Assembly: GCF_018139145.2 (NCBI RefSeq)
Contig: NC_059487.1
Coordinates: 8,391,792 to 8,455,791 of the forward strand
Reading direction: 5' to 3'
Length of the DNA stretch: 64,000 bases
Source of the DNA: Gymnogyps californianus
Taxonomy: Eukaryota; Chordata; Aves; Accipitriformes; Cathartidae
The notes under the pieces were generated by a model. That model was not told the origin of the DNA and did no database searches. It worked only from the letters and a program-made list of their open reading frames with translations. The stretch's first letter is position 1. Every line of letters begins with the position of its first letter. Both the position numbers and the translations under genes were made by a program. Positions 12,242-23,700 of this stretch are shown here, piece by piece.

Positions 12242-14800
12242 CTCCCCAAAGAAAGGGTTTGGGACCCTGACTCACTGGAGAAACTTTTTCTGTGGGGCAT
12301 TTGTACAGCCTCTAACACACTTAACTATTTGGTCGGCTTATCACTGAAATTCAAATGTTCATCTGTGTTCACTGGAGGACAGCCCCTTATCCAGGAGCAA
12401 GGTCATCCCAATCAGGTGTTAAGCGTGGAGACTCGCCCTACCTGCACGCCTCCAGCCTCGGTACATATTCACAGCCCTTTCTCAGTCCTGTCCCCAAAAC
12501 CCTCCTCCCCAGGCCTCCCGCAGGGACTTTCCCAGTACCACTGGTGCTGGAGCCCTGTTCAGCTTGGGCTCTGGATGGAAGGTTAAAGCCCCCCTGGCAG
12601 GAGCCCTGCACCCGCTGCCAGCTCCCCACCCTCCCCAGGCAGTGCCGAGGGTGTCTGCGCCCAGCGGCCGTGGGCTGCAGCCAGAGCAGCTCCAGGCTGC
12701 AATTCCCAGTTTACGGGCAGGATCTGGCCCCAGGTTATCGCTCCTGCTGCTTCTGGCAGCCCATGTCTGGCTTTGCTGCTGGGCAATAAATCCCCAAAGA
12801 GAAGCAGCTATAAGGTCTCGATCCAACTGATCATGGACCCCCCAAGAGAAAGCAGCTCCAGACCCCAAATATTTGCTCTGGTCAGCCCGCGTGAGAAGGC
12901 ACCAGTGGTTTTCTTTTCCAGGTATGGTAAGCTCTCACCCCGAACAATGCCAGCCCTGGGAGCTCTGATTGCATCAGCAGGGTGGCAGACGCGGCTGATA
13001 TGGGATGGGGGGGGAAATCCTCTTTCATGGGCAATAAACCCACAGCAGGTTTGGGAGCAGTTTCTGGGCGTGCTTGGCTCTCGGCGGCTCGATTCGCTAG
13101 GCACTGCTAAGACAGAAGGAGCTTCAGCAATGCTTTTCACCAGCATCCAAAACCGACACCTTGGGTTCCCCCCAGGGCTGGCCCCAAAGAACCCCATCCC
13201 CAGGGCAGGCTGCCTCAGCACCGGCAGCCGCCCCACTGGGGTGATGAGCGCGTAAGGGCTCTGCACACCCAGCTGCGCCTCTGCGGCAGCAGGACCCAGC
13301 AGGTTAATGGGCAGCTCTGGAAGCCCCCAACAACTGCAAATGATCAACCCCAGGGGGATTTTTTTCCTCCCCTCGGCTCTGGAGTCAATTGTCAGCCCTG
13401 CTTTTAAAGACACCCTTGTCGGCAGCCCGGCTATGCTTTTCTGCTTCGGAGGAATTCCTCTAAAACAATAATAGTGACATTGTTCCTCACTTTGCTGGCG
13501 GTTTTATAGGGCTCACGTTGGAGAAAGGTGACCATGGCTGCCTTTTGGCCACATGTGTTTACACAAGGAAATGCATGTGGGTTTTGGGGTGGCGCCTGGA
13601 GTCAGCAGCCGCTCTCTGTACTCCTGACCCTTACAGAGCTGCTTTCTTGCTTCTGGGTACGTTTACTGCACTCCAGATGTGAGCTGGCTCCAGCAAGGCT
13701 GCGGAGCGCCAGGGATCTGGCATCCCCAGACTCATCAGTCCGTGGGGTAGAATGCCATGGTGGTTGTTTTAAAAGCTGTAATGCGTCTTGGTAACACATC
13801 ATGATTTATTCAGCCCTTGTTTGACAGGGTGCCTTTATCAAAAGCTGATGCGAAGCCCGGCTGCACTGCGCGCTTGGGCTCGGCGTGGCTGGCTGGCGAG
13901 GGGCGGCTGGGAGCTGGTCCTTCCCCAGGGACAAGCTTTCTGGAAATGTTTCGGCATGGGGCTCCCAGCGAGGTGGGTCCCCACTGTGCCACCCACCCCA
14001 AGGGGCTGCATTTGAGGACACTCGTGCTGCGGGTGCACCTCCGCAGCGGGGTTGATTGAGCTGTTGTAGAGACGAGCCTGAAGGGTGTTTTGAGAAAAGC
14101 AATGTCCCTGTTGCTGGCACTGGGGAGCCATGAGGCTGCAGGAAGATGGGGTGGCCTGGGGGTGACAGTCCCACATGCCACCATCTCACCTGGCAGAACC
14201 CGGGCTCGCTGCTGGCCTCGCTCTCCAGCACATGAGAGAGTCGCTGAAAGGAGGGGAAAGAAGTGAAAATGGAGTTTGGGGAAAATCAGGACAAAACTAG
14301 AGCAGAGCATGGGCAGCAAGGGAGCACCGGGGGAGGCAGAGCGGCAGCAGGGCTGGGGAGTCCCTGCCTGCCTGCGGCTCCCATCACCCCACCAGCTGCC
14401 CTTTTGCTAAAACCCAGGCTTTGTTTCATTTTTCTGCCCTTTAACCGAATAAACCACAAAACACGGTTACAGGGGAAAAGTGAAGGGGGGGGAACGGTTT
14501 ACAACCTGAAAGCAGCTTTCTGCTGGCCCCGTCTGGCAGCGGAGAGGAGCCCGAGGAGAGCAAACCCTGCCACGGGGCCGGGGCCACGGCCAGGAGACCG
14601 GCACGGCGGCTGGCAGGCACCTGGCAAGGTTTGGGGTGAGCAGCCCAGGACGGGGCGGCTGGCCCCGGCACAGCAGGGCTCCCCCAGCCCCCCAGCCCTG
14701 CTCCAGCCCCAGCCTCCTCGCCCGGTGCCTCCGAGGTGCCGTTCTCATGGGCACGGATGGATGCGGGACACTTTAGCCCCGGATTAGGAATGAGCCTTTG

Positions 14801-15330
14801 GTTTAGAGATATTTATTTGCTTTTTATCATAATGGGAAAAAAATGAAACAGCAGATAGAAGAGGAAGGAAAAAAACCCCAATCTGGGTCAGGATCTCACA
14901 CTGACTAGTTCACTTCACAGTTTAAGTAAATAGTTCTCATCCCAAAACCCTTCAGGGTCATATAAATGTGCCTCTTCGCATGGAAGAGACTATTTTGATA
15001 GTAGCTGGGTGCCTGATGAATTTGCAACTTTCCCAAACTGTCGGTGTCTAGAATGTGACTCGGTTTTTCACAGTGAGATATAAAATCCTATCAATTAATC
15101 TAACTTTTATTGCACCTCTGGGGCATGAACGTGATGTTATTTAAACAAATGGTTCCCATTACCTTCAATTATTTTATAAATGTTTTTCAGTGATTTATAG
15201 GCTTCTATTAAACGGACAATATACTTCTGTGCTCCTCGAGGGGGTAAATAGTAATCTAAGGGCTCGGGCTTGCTGATCTTTTTTTCTTTTTCTCCTTCCT
15301 TTTCCACATGCATAAGAGGCTGCCGTTTAA
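14801..15330. other. AT-rich island, strongest candidate noncoding element
   Basis: About 530 bp of AT-rich unique sequence flanked on both sides by GC-rich DNA (the right flank has a run of 12 C residues near 15465). It contains repeated TTTAT, TAAT and AATAAT-type words, two TTTATAG/ATTTATAA motifs near 15171-15200, and no reading frame longer than about 50 codons. The abrupt compositional edges and lack of repeat structure suggest a constrained noncoding element such as a developmental enhancer, possibly serving SNAI1. That assignment is inference from position. Confidence 0.35.
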
Positions 15331-18300
15331 TTAACGGGGAGGTGGGGAAGAGCCCAGCCAGACGCCCTGCTGACGGCTGCCTTCACCAAAGCCCGGTACC
15401 CCCGCGGCGAGGCAGCAGCTCCCTGCACTGACACCCCATTTGCACCGTACCCTGAGGGTGCTGCCCCCCCCCCCGCCGGTTACCCAGCTAGGCCTCCCAT
15501 CCGCCCTCCCTGGGAAGTCTCCCGCCCTCCCCCTCCGAAAACCCTCGCGCTGTGACAGGCCTAAGCAGGGGGATGGTTATCCTTGATTTTTTTCCAGTGT
15601 CTTTGCCCACCAGCTGCGCTCGTGCTGACTCAAGCAGCGTGTGAAAGGGATGCAGCCGGCTCTGGCAGGGCTGGGCTTCTGCCTGGGGTTGTCGGGATCG
15701 TTCTGCAATGCACGAGCAATACAGCTCTGCTTCTGCTCGGGGAGGGTCAGGGGGATGAATATTTTGCTCCTCTCATATATGATTGAAGGAATTCCTCCTG
15801 CCCGGGATATCTCCCTGCCTGATGGAGAAAGCTCCCGGCCAGCTGCTCTGCGGTGCCTCATGCTTTGGGGACACATGATGCTGCCGTCAGCAGCCACTAC
15901 GCCCCTGGTCCCCTCTGCAGCCCGTGGGGACCAGCAGCCCTGAGCCCCAACAAGGCCAACCCCCTCCCCGGCTGGTGTGGGGAAGGGACGACAGATCATT
16001 TTTTGCAAACCCAGGCCCTTCTCCCAGCGTTTTCATTCCAGGCTGGATTTCGGGGGAGGCCAGGGAGGGTCAGAGCGGCAGGACGAGCCAGCGATGGGGA
16101 CGGCGCAGAGACCGCTTATCTCGGCGGGGGTCACGCCGGGACGTGGTTTCTGGAGCAGTGACCCCGGCTGCCACCCCGGCGCAGGACCCCATCCATCTCC
16201 CTGCCACGGCGCTCCCCTGCTAACCCTCAGCGCCGCACGCTGACAGACAGGACGGCAATTAAGTCCTCGCTGAACTAATTCACTTGAGCCTGTCTACATT
16301 TCAAACAGCTTTGGAGATAGGCTCTGTTTACAGAGCCTGCTGCCGTTTATTATTTTTCGGGGGGTGTTGCATGGAGTGGGGAGGGGAGATGTCATTTGGG
16401 GAAGATAAATAGGGCAGAAGACCCTGTAAAGACAAAGGGCTGAGCGTGGCCCTGCTCGGCCTTGGGACAGGGCGGTTCTCTGCAGAGGGAACAAGGAGAG
16501 GATTTCCTGGCTCCCAGCTCTAGCTGAGGACGTGCAAAGCTCGCTGCATGCACCTGGGGGCTGCTCCCAGCCGTACCCCAAGCCATCGCCTGGGCCACCC
16601 CAGTGCTGGCGGAGGCAGGAACCGCTCCAGTGCAGGGCTACATGGACGGGCTCCATCTCTGCTAACAAGGACGATGATAGGCGATCCCCTGGCACAGCAG
16701 GGCCCCAGCTCCACGCGCACCCCTTTCCTTCCTGCCGCTGTGGCGGGGCCGTGGCACACCAGGCACGCAGGAGGGAGCCGCGGAGGTTGCGGGGTGCCCC
16801 ACGCTTCCCTCCCCGCCAGGATCCAGTGTCTCTTTGCCAGCCATGGTGCTGGGGCCGCTACTTGCCATCACCACCCTCTCTCCCCTAAGTCCTGCCAGGC
16901 ACAAGACATGACCCCCCTCCTCGAAGTGGCCAGGAAAGCACGGCTCGATGCCGAGGCAGAGGATAGTGTGGTGTGACTACAGCTACCCTCTACACGTGTC
17001 CCCGGGAGGGATGCCAGGGAGGCGGGAGGGCAGAAGCAGGGGAAACCCCTACGGCAGAGCTGCCAGGTTCAGGGAAAGGGGCCTTTCCTTCAAGGGAAGC
17101 TTTGGGGAGCCCTGCAAGGGCACAGCCAAGGAGGTTTCACCCCCCCAGCATCTCTTTGCAGGGAGGTCACTGGGAGGAGATCCGGGCAGGTCTCTGCCCC
17201 GCGGGTATGGGGATGCTGCAGCACCACAAGCGAGCAGGGAAGCCCAGGCTTGCCCCTGTACAGGCAGGGAAACCATGGCACATGCCTTACAGACACAGGA
17301 GAGGGAGACAGGACAAGCCATGGGGGCTGGGGCCGGGTGGGAGGTGCCCGTCCAAACCCCCCCAGGGCTCCCAACATGACCCTCCACCCCGGGACCTGGG
17401 TACCACACGTGCTCAGCCCCTCCACTGCCCAGCGAGCCCTGCTTCCCTCTGCCACCCCCCCAAAGCCCTGCCAGGAGGTCCCACTGGCCGTGCGGGGCTG
17501 GCCCCCTCCCCAGGGGTTGCGTTACCATCCTGTGGTTCTCCAAAAACAAATCCTTGTTTTCCCAAAGGGCAGATACCCGCCGCCAACCCAGGGCAGCGTT
17601 TTTCCAGCAGCCGGCCCCAGATTTCTGCCTCGAACTACAGGCACGAGGAGCCTGCCTCGGCTGCCGGCAGACCCGCCTGATTATTTTTCTTGGCAAACGA
17701 CGACTCCCTCGAAGTTGTTAAACCATTGAAAATAGCTAATAAGGTTTTACTTAATTAAACGGTGCGAGGCCTCACAATGCCGATCGTCACTTTTTCCCTT
17801 CGCATTACACCGCTGCAACATCCCAGATGGGAATTACCCGGCCCCTGCTCAGGATGGGGAGTGCGCTGAGGAGGGCTGTGGAGGCACGAATAAATAATAA
17901 TAATAAAAAAATATCTTTACCTACCCCCTTGTCTTTCCTTTGCTTAAATCAGGTCATGTCTGGAAGACAAAAACACTGCTTGGAAGTCAGGTTTTGGAGT
18001 GATACAAAGGGGAGTCTTGTCTGAAAAGACTGGCTGGGAGTCAAAGCGGTGAAGCGATTGCTGTCCGGGGCTGTTTGCACAGCAGCGACTCCGAAATCGT
18101 ATTTCACTGCAGCAGCAGAGAGTCTTCATCGGGTTTCTCCAGATTTCGGCTTGGGTCTATTTCTCGCTGCAAGGTTATTAAAAACACTTGAACCTGAAAC
18201 AGTCTCATTGTGTCCACACGTTTGCTATTTATTATTATAAACAAGGGTGTCAGGGCCATTAAAAATAAATCGAAATGGGTAAAAAATGACCAAGAAATAC

Positions 18301-21300
18301 AAGGAAACGGAATGATTGAAAACACCCATCCCAGCATCCAGGGCGGACAATTCCCGCTCGCAGGAATGCCTTCTGTGCCAGAGAGAGGGAAAATAACTTC
18401 TCATTTTTCTTTTCAACCAAACTGCATCCTTTTCCCAGCCGGGGATGCTGAGCTGCAGAGAATGGAAAGAGGAACAGATCCAACTCCCAGCCCCAGATCC
18501 GACCGCTCCTGGATGCCGACCGGGATTAGTGCCGGCACACGTTCGCTCCCACCAAGGGATGCGAGCGTGGCGTCTCACAGGCACATCACCCACTGTGAAC
18601 CGGCCGGCCACCAAGCAAAAGCCAGCACATTTCATGAGCCCACGAGGGTGTCTGAAAACCCCACCGGCTCGTCAGAGCCAGGCGAGCGGTTTCTGCAGCA
18701 AAGCTCTGCAGCAGGGGTTTGGCTGAGCAAGAAACGATGGGTGAAAACACCACCAGAAACCCATTGCCACCTTTCAAAGGGTTCCTGGGGCAGCACCTCC
18801 ATGCCCCCGTGGCAGAGCAGCCCTGGGAGCAGCTCCCAAGGTGCTGACTTTCCTTCTCCTCCTGGCAGAAGGCAGGGCCGGGATGCACAGAGGGGATTGG
18901 CACTGGGGTGCAGGATTACAGAGGATGCACAGGGAACGACATTAAAGAACAAAAGCCCCAAAAAATGTGGTTACAACTGAACTGTGGGAGCTGCAGACAG
19001 AGACAGGGGTCCAGCTGGTGCAGCAGCAGGCACACCCGGGGGTTAAATGGTTGGTAACGGGCCGCTTCATTACACTGCTCTGTTCAGAGCATCTCGATTA
19101 CTCGACATTCTTAAAAATCTTTAAAAAACAAACACAGAAGCTGCATTCTGCTCTCGTTCACACCAGGACACGTCAAAAATATAGGTGTTATTGTACACAA
19201 ATGCTAAAAAACTGTGCTTGTGGAATTAAAAGTTAGAATTGTTCCCAAAAGCGAGACCTCTCGGCTCCCACATGGGAGGACACAAAGTGCGAGTTACAGT
19301 GAAGCATCTGGTAAGTTCAGGCTCGCCTGCACACAGGGGTGGGCAACTTTTCACCCGCTGCCAGACGGGGTGGGTTGGCCCAGAGCACCCCTTGGCTCTG
19401 GCAGCCTGTGCCACCCCTTGCACCCGCCCCCCCTTGGCATCCCTGCAGCAGAGCCTGCCCGGGGGCTGGAGGCGGGCTCCCACCCGCTCCTTCACATCAC
19501 CCTTCTTGGAGGAAGAGCTCCAAAGTGGCTAAAAAGCAGTCAGTCAGCCCATCGCCCACCCTCTTCTGCCTTTCACTGCAAGTTATTGCCGAGAGCATTA
19601 ATGGTCTGGAGGAGAGAGGCACCACTCAGCGGGGGGTAGGGACACCCCAAAGCAGAGTCCCCCCATTAGTAACGGCAGGGGCTGACGAGCCAGGTTTCAG
19701 TCCAGTGCCTTGCCGATGGTGGGACAGCTGAGACTCTCAGGCAAGAAACAGCACGAGCCGGGGCACATTATCTCAGCACTGCTGCTTCTACCAGCGGATC
19801 TGATAATGTCATTAAAAACATCGCTTGATGATTTCTCCCTTCCATAAACCCAGGGCAGTTCATACCCACCACAACAGCCACCCTCATCCTCTATTAATGA
19901 ACTCCGGTAGCCACTCTCCTGTCTCCAGACCAACACCAGAATCGCACTACTCCATGCCACGGAGTCCACCTCAAACATGGTTGTACTCAAGCGTTTGACT
20001 TCTACTGATGACAAAGAGAAACGATTCAGCAATGGGGCACGTATGGCAGCAGGAACAGAGCGCCTGGTGCAGGAGCTCTCTGCCCCGTTGAACGTCACTG
20101 CTGTAAAGTGAGTTGAGGATCTTTTTAGAAGCAGCAGGTCAATTTGTCTGGATCACGTCTCCTTCAGGTGGTCTCCATGAAGAAAAACGGGATGGTCTTT
20201 GCAAGGAGTAACAAATCCACACCTTGACGCTGGCTGAATACTTGTTAATAAGAAAGAGGGTGCTGAAAACCCATTTCCACACTGCTGCTTCCCAGGATAC
20301 AGGAGAGATGCATGCTTTCACCAAGGCAACAACAGGAATCTTTGCTTTGTCAGCGTTGATTTCATTACTTTGCAGGTTTCACCCAATTTGACTCTACAGT
20401 CCACCTTGTTTCGTTTCCCTTCTAACTAGCATATGCAACTGTCATAGTTGCATTGCATCAAGCCAGTGGAGACATACAGCAAAGCAATCCTGCAAATGAT
20501 GCTCCGAGGGGGATGCAGCGAAGTGTGCACCAGCGGCGAGGGGACCACAGCCGGCAGCAGTGAGCAGTGCCCAGGCGGCACCCACGGCCCCGGCTGGGCA
20601 GAGCCCACACACATGCCCGCGCCCCACAGCTCAGGCCAGCGTCACATCATGAATGCTGAATGAACTCATGCATTTTGCCCTTAGACAGGCCACCACTGTG
20701 TTCCGCTTACTTCGGCAATCTCTGGTTGAGGTGAAGTGCTGCACAAGAAGAGATAAAGGATGCCCCCAGCTCAGATGCGCTGCCAGCAGACAGACCGAAG
20801 GACGCGGGCACACGGACGTACGCTTCTCGGCCAAACGAGGTAACCTCCTGTGGCACAAATCCCCCCGTCTGCCCGTTCCTCAGCTGCGTCCCAGCACAGT
20901 CCTCGTGCCTCCGACCCCATGATGCTGCCCGGCTCGGGGCTGCACATGTCTCACACTTTAACACAAGGCACAGAAGGAGCTGGCTTGTAGGCAGGTCATG
21001 AACAATGTGGGAATGGAGAGGGGGAAAAAAACAACACAAAAAGCCCGGAGTAGAAATAGCAATCTCTGGTCTTAGATTCTCACTTAGGAGCTGCATGATT
21101 GTGGGTCATACAATAAAAGCCTCACGTGGGGCTTATCAGAGTCATTCGAGCCCAAACCCTGAAAAATTATAGGTTATAACGGCACATTTCTGCCTTATAA
21201 AATTTCATCACTTGTAAACAGAGATAACTGATCTAAACCACAGCATGCGAACTGATGGGACACCACCTTACTCTGAGAAGCTGGTTTAAAAGTCTTATTT

Positions 21301-21307
21301 CCCAAAG

Positions 21308-21332
21308 ATTATTATTATTATTATTATTATTA
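21308..21332. repeat. (ATT)n microsatellite
   Basis: Eight uninterrupted ATT units followed by A. It is a simple trinucleotide repeat with no gene overlap and is probably length-polymorphic. Confidence 0.9.
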
Positions 21333-21855
21333 CAAGCAATTTTACACCCCAAGTAGGAATGCCATGAGGCTATCAGATGGATGGATTCAACCTGTGGATC
21401 ACGCACAGGCTGTGCCAACAACCCGAAACCTGGCAGAGAGAGGCAAGACTGTGCCTCCCCGGGCAGGAGCAGAGGGCACTGAACGGAGCAGCCGATGGAA
21501 GCGCTGCCTTCCCGAGGGGAACGCATTTTGTTCATTAAGAGCCCTCTTCCCCCACTGCTCTGCAGCAACAGGGAGGATTTTGATGAGCAAGAACCAAAGG
21601 CTGCCCTGGCCTTCTCAGGTTTGGATTTTTTTGGCTGTCAGTAAATGAAATTATGGCCCCCAATTTCAGGAGCTCCTGTTCAGCGCCCAATACAGCAAAC
21701 ATCTCCCATGGTGATATTTTCAGCTCGTTCAACCAGAGCGATAAATAAGCTATGTGTTTTGGGGGTTCGTTATTTCAGTGAGCGTTTGGCCAGGCTGACT
21801 GTCCCCAGTGAAGCTGCCAAGTGCTGGATGAAGACACCACCTTACACCAACCCTT

Positions 21856-21921
21856 CCAGCCTAAACGCCGGAATTATTTTTGTTAAATCCAGCCTAAATA
21901 CCTGAATTATTTTTGTTAAAT
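21856..21921 (+). repeat. Tandem duplication, 2 x 33 bp
   Basis: Unit one (21856-21888) and unit two (21889-21921) begin with the same CCAGCCTAAA and end with the same GAATTATTTTTGTTAAAT. They differ at only about four positions in the middle. This is a recent local tandem duplication in noncoding DNA. Confidence 0.9.
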
Positions 21922-23700
21922 CCTCCCTTTTTGCCCATGCCCTTAACACCTGTAGCTTTCAAACCTTTCATAAGAAAAAACACCTCCATAAGTTGAACTC
22001 CCACGCTGCATCTCACGCCGAGCAGCTCCGGCAGCAACCCCAGGTAACAGGCAATTGGGAGCAGGGTCTGTTCGGGGAAGCAGAGCCACCACAAGACAGG
22101 CGAGCACGACGCCCTCCCCACGCACGCCCTCCCCATGCTGCTGCGGCAGCAGCTCACGCCGATGAGTAACCCAGGCAGACCCGTGACGTCTTCTCAGGTT
22201 GTGATACAGCAACTTAAAAGGAAGGAGACCGAGGTCAACTGCTGCACTCGCTGCAGGCACCAGCCCCGCGATGCAAACTCATCCCCTGGGACCCGGCCCC
22301 AGTACACTCTCGTCTGTGGAACAGCATCTGCCTCCACAAATAAATATCCTGCACCTCCAGCGGGACCTAGTTTTGGCGTAAAATGCTATTCAGTTTAGGG
22401 CTAGAGCAGGCCAGGTCTTGGAGAACCGAAGCACTAAAAGCCGCTGAAAATGACGGAGAGTGTTAGAAGGGTCTTGTTTCACGCCAGTAGGAGACCAGAG
22501 AGGGTCATTTCTCATCACTCATGTTCAAACACCAAAGCTCATGGGTGGCATTAGGAATATTTCAGGAGAAGAACCACACATCAAAAACTCATTCTGTTTT
22601 TTTTAATACACGTAATAATTAAAAACATGGCTCTACATGCTGGATTTAATGAGATCCCCCCCTTCCGGCAGGCTGCACAAGCCAAAACCAAGCTTAAAAC
22701 GAGTGGACAGTGAGCCTTCAGAAGAAGGGACGCTGAAAGCGTTTTTGTTGTACTTGCGGGGCGAGGGAAGGGGAAGGGACCCAGGACCCGGGACTGTGTT
22801 TTGCTGGGAAGCATGACGACATCCAGGGAAGGAAGGGAACGCTCTCAGCCTTCTGGCCTAAATTATCTGCTAACACAAATAATCAAATTCCAGGGACCAC
22901 ACTGCTCTGGCGCCACTAAAACAAGGGGGAGGCCTGGCCCCAGCGCTGCACGAGCAGGTGGCAGCCCGCGTCTGACCCGCTCAGGATATTCAAGTGTGAT
23001 ATACAAAATACTGATGCTCTCTAAGGAAGCCAGCATCGCTCACAGTATCGTGGGAAGTTTTTAATGGCTCGCTCAAGGCAAGGCCTCTAAAATGTTTATA
23101 TTAATATTTACATGTTGGATAGCCACTCATTTCGTCTCAGCTGGAAACCAGTCCAAACAGCTGAGAAACATCTGGCCGCTAACCTTGGACAACATCTAAT
23201 CTGGTAGCCCAGGGATTTAAGAGGTTTCTTTGGAGGGACAGAAGTTTGGCAGATACCTTACCGAGATCTCTGTTCTGCTACAGTTGTTTCTCAAGTCCCA
23301 CTCACCGCTCCGGGATGACACATACAGCCGGTGTACATCCCGATCCCATTTACACAGCATCCGAGTCTCAATGATTGCAAAAAGCTGTAATGAGATATTA
23401 GTCCTAATTTCCAGGAATACTCCTGAAGGTGTGTGACTGCGTGTGCTCCCCCCGCTGCGAGGGGAGAGAAAGCAGCTGTATGCCAGCTCACAAACCACCC
23501 CTCGCTCCATCACCCTGCCCTAGTCTGCGTGTGCGCAGGATCAGTCCTGCCAGCCCTCCAGCCTCCCCTCTGCTCTATCTTCCCTCTGCCTGGACTTACT
23601 ACCAACAAACAAGCACATATCTGCCCCAGAAAGCCTCCAGCACAAGGCAAACAAAAATCCTGTTCTCTGTAGATCTGGAGACCATTATCAGGCCAATGAT

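Larger units (their letters stand above)
1..14800. other. GC-rich intergenic DNA, no gene recognised
   Basis: I see no exon with recognisable protein similarity on either strand. The many long open frames here follow from high GC content: they overlap on both strands, are rich in Pro/Ala/Gly/Arg and have no domain pattern. By synteny known in vertebrates the region downstream of UBE2V1 runs toward SNAI1, but no snail-type zinc-finger sequence is present, so SNAI1 must lie outside the window. What the stretch holds is GC-rich unique sequence, short CpG-rich patches (about 400-560), a short GGT run near 9020 and several AT-rich islands listed separately. An unspliced or spliced lncRNA cannot be excluded from sequence alone. 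Confidence 0.7.
15331..23700. other. Intergenic DNA with GC-to-AT transition
   Basis: No exon recognised. GC content is high to about 20.7 kb and falls gradually to about 24 kb. A minus-strand open frame of 133 codons at 19697-20098 and a 256-codon plus-strand frame at 18210-18980 have no similarity to any family I know and no convincing splice or start context. I treat both as chance frames. Confidence 0.6.

Noticed and set aside
18210..18980. 256-codon plus-strand open frame
   Set aside because: No family similarity, begins in AT-rich simple sequence and has no promoter or splice context.
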